A DNA stretch of 14,601 nt from Gammaproteobacteria bacterium (GTDB lineage Bacteria; Pseudomonadota; Gammaproteobacteria; Pseudomonadales; Azotimanducaceae): contig PASO01000049.1 in the NCBI GenBank assembly GCA_002712135.1, positions 7,291 through 21,891 of the forward strand. The letters are read 5' to 3'. A model generated the notes under the pieces. The model was given only the letters and a program-made list of their open reading frames with translations. It was not told the DNA's origin and searched no databases. Made by a program: the position numbers and the translations under genes. Below, one piece after another: positions 13,558 through 14,601 of the stretch (the first letter of the stretch is position 1; every line of letters starts with the position of its first letter).

Positions 13558-14601
13558 CTAAACTGTCGTAGGAAATCGTTCAATTTTAATCTGGACCACA
13601 TCGGTTCTGCCGATATTAAAACCAGCTTCGCAATAGCACAGGTAATACATCCACAGTCGATAGAAACGATCATCGAAACCCTGCTGTTGCAGCCTGGGCC
13701 AAGCGGCCTTAAAACGCTGACGCCAGTGCTCCAGTGTTTTGGCATAGTCCTGACCAAAGCGATACAAATCGGTGACACGCAATCCCTGACGATTAAGAAC
13801 TTCGTTAATCTGTTTAAACGTTGGCAACATGCCACCTGGGAATACGTACTGCTGAATAAAGTCTGGTTGTCGGCGATAGGTATCAAAAGCATCTTCATCG
13901 ATGGTAATGATCTGCATCGCTGCAATACCATCTTCAGTCAATAGGGTTGCCAGCCTTTCGGCAAATGTATCCCAGTACTCAACCCCAACCGCCTCGAACA
14001 TCTCGATGGATAGAATACGATCGTATTGGCCTTCGACATCCCGGTAATCCTGGAAGTGCGCAGAAACATTTTCGACTCCAGAGAGCCGTTTGCTCGCAAA
14101 GGTTACCTGCTCACGGGACACCGAGATCCCGTTGGCCTGACAACCAATATTGCCGAGGTGTTCCAGCAGTCCGCCCCAACCAGAGCCAATCTCCAGCACG
14201 TGATGTTGATCGTTAACTTCGGCAACTTTACATAACCGTGCGTACTTGGCCCTTTGGGATGTTTCAAGATCGTTGGTTTGTTCGAAGATTCCCGCAGAGT
14301 AGCTCATGCTGGGGTCGAGCCACTCTCTATAAAAATCGTTGCCCAGGTCGTAGTGAAATGAAATATTTTTTCGGCTACCAGATTTTGAATTACGATTTCT
14401 TGCGTGTGCCCATGAATCCACAATTCGCTGCAGGCCTAAACCGTTGGCGAAGCTGCTAAGTTTGTACAGATTGTCCGCAAGAAGTGCCAGAAGCTCTGGC
14501 AATGAAGTAGTGTCCCAATCCTGTTCGAGGTAGCCTTCGGCAAGGCCCACGCCACCTCTATTCAATAGTCTGAACAGTACTCGCCATTTTCGTAGGCGGA
14601 T
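13558..14601 (-). CDS. Cyclopropane-fatty-acyl-phospholipid synthase family methyltransferase, N-terminus cut by window edge
   Basis: The frame is open to the right edge, giving 347 visible codons and TAG at 13560-13558. It reads through a TTG at 14565 without interruption, so the true start is outside; full-length members have roughly 400 residues. Motifs in order: VGLAEGYLEQDWDT, FHYDLGNDFYREWLDPSMSY, the SAM-binding VLEIGSGWGG, LSIEMFEAVG, YVFPGGMLP and LWMYYLCYCEAGF. These are hallmarks of CFA synthases and the related mycolic-acid methyltransferases. The enzyme uses S-adenosylmethionine to add a methylene (or methyl) group to unsaturated acyl chains of membrane phospholipids. Some relatives in lipid-modification clusters act as plain methyltransferases, so cyclopropanation is likely but not certain. 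The next genes on this strand are the mini-ORF and the amidase. Confidence 0.92.
   Translation of the reverse strand: MRLRKWRVLFRLLNRGGVGLAEGYLEQDWDTTSLPELLALLADNLYKLSSFANGLGLQRIVDSWAHARNRNSKSGSRKNISFHYDLGNDFYREWLDPSMSYSAGIFEQTNDLETSQRAKYARLCKVAEVNDQHHVLEIGSGWGGLLEHLGNIGCQANGISVSREQVTFASKRLSGVENVSAHFQDYRDVEGQYDRILSIEMFEAVGVEYWDTFAERLATLLTEDGIAAMQIITIDEDAFDTYRRQPDFIQQYVFPGGMLPTFKQINEVLNRQGLRVTDLYRFGQDYAKTLEHWRQRFKAAWPRLQQQGFDDRFYRLWMYYLCYCEAGFNIGRTDVVQIKIERFPTTV

Noticed and set aside
13551..13565. Hairpin CAGTTT-CCT-AAACTG over the stop codon of the CFA-synthase-like gene
   Set aside because: A 6-bp AT-rich stem with no T-run after it on the minus strand, so not a credible intrinsic terminator.

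Overview
The window looks like chromosomal DNA from a proteobacterium with broad catabolic capacity, most likely a gammaproteobacterium of marine or soil type. This is inferred from gene content only: an acid-sugar kinase/PdxA2 pair, ecdysteroid-kinase-like phosphotransferase, luciferase-like monooxygenase, tandem MDR reductases and an IorAB-type molybdenum hydroxylase. There are no rRNA or tRNA genes, insertion sequences or CRISPR arrays. Genes are tightly packed, with several ATGA/GTGA-type overlaps.

Layout. (1) 1-2009, plus strand: the tail of a four-carbon acid-sugar kinase (DUF1537), a PdxA2-type 4-phosphate dehydrogenase overlapping it by 4 bases, then an SDR-fold protein that lacks the usual catalytic residues. 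(2) 2010-2602: a 593-base stretch with no convincing intact gene. It holds two copies of a 10-bp palindrome, two mutually exclusive hairpins and a possible gene remnant. (3) 2603-3754, plus: an APH/EcKinase-like phosphotransferase. (4) 6708-3751, minus: a three-gene operon of CurA-like reductase, quinone-oxidoreductase-like MDR and LLM flavin monooxygenase. It is preceded by a candidate promoter whose spacer is filled by a 14-bp inverted repeat. (5) 6907-10059, plus: a possible small membrane protein, then the 2Fe-2S and Tat-exported molybdopterin subunits of an IorAB-type hydroxylase. (6) 10145-12426, plus: a NeuC-type UDP-sugar 2-epimerase and a DegT/DnrJ aminotransferase overlapping by 4 bases, isolated from any other sugar genes. 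(7) 14601-12418, minus: a cyclopropane-fatty-acid-synthase-family methyltransferase cut by the window edge, a 24-codon mini-ORF with a textbook double-glycine leader, and a nitrilase-superfamily amidase.

How they may work together. Block 1 fits catabolism of a C4 sugar acid such as D-threonate: phosphorylation, then oxidation and decarboxylation at the phosphorylated end. Block 4 reads as an oxygenase plus two NAD(P)H reductases attacking an unidentified organic compound, and the divergent block 5 hydroxylase may act on related substrates in the periplasm. Block 6 supplies two activities used for nonulosonic or amino sugars, but the other pathway genes are absent here.

The most unusual item is the mini-ORF at 13485-13411. 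It has a strong Shine-Dalgarno, a leader ending ELEEISGG, a 9-residue basic tail and a stop 6 bases before the amidase start, and the amidase has no visible ribosome-binding site of its own. It is either a very small double-glycine peptide precursor or a coupled leader peptide.
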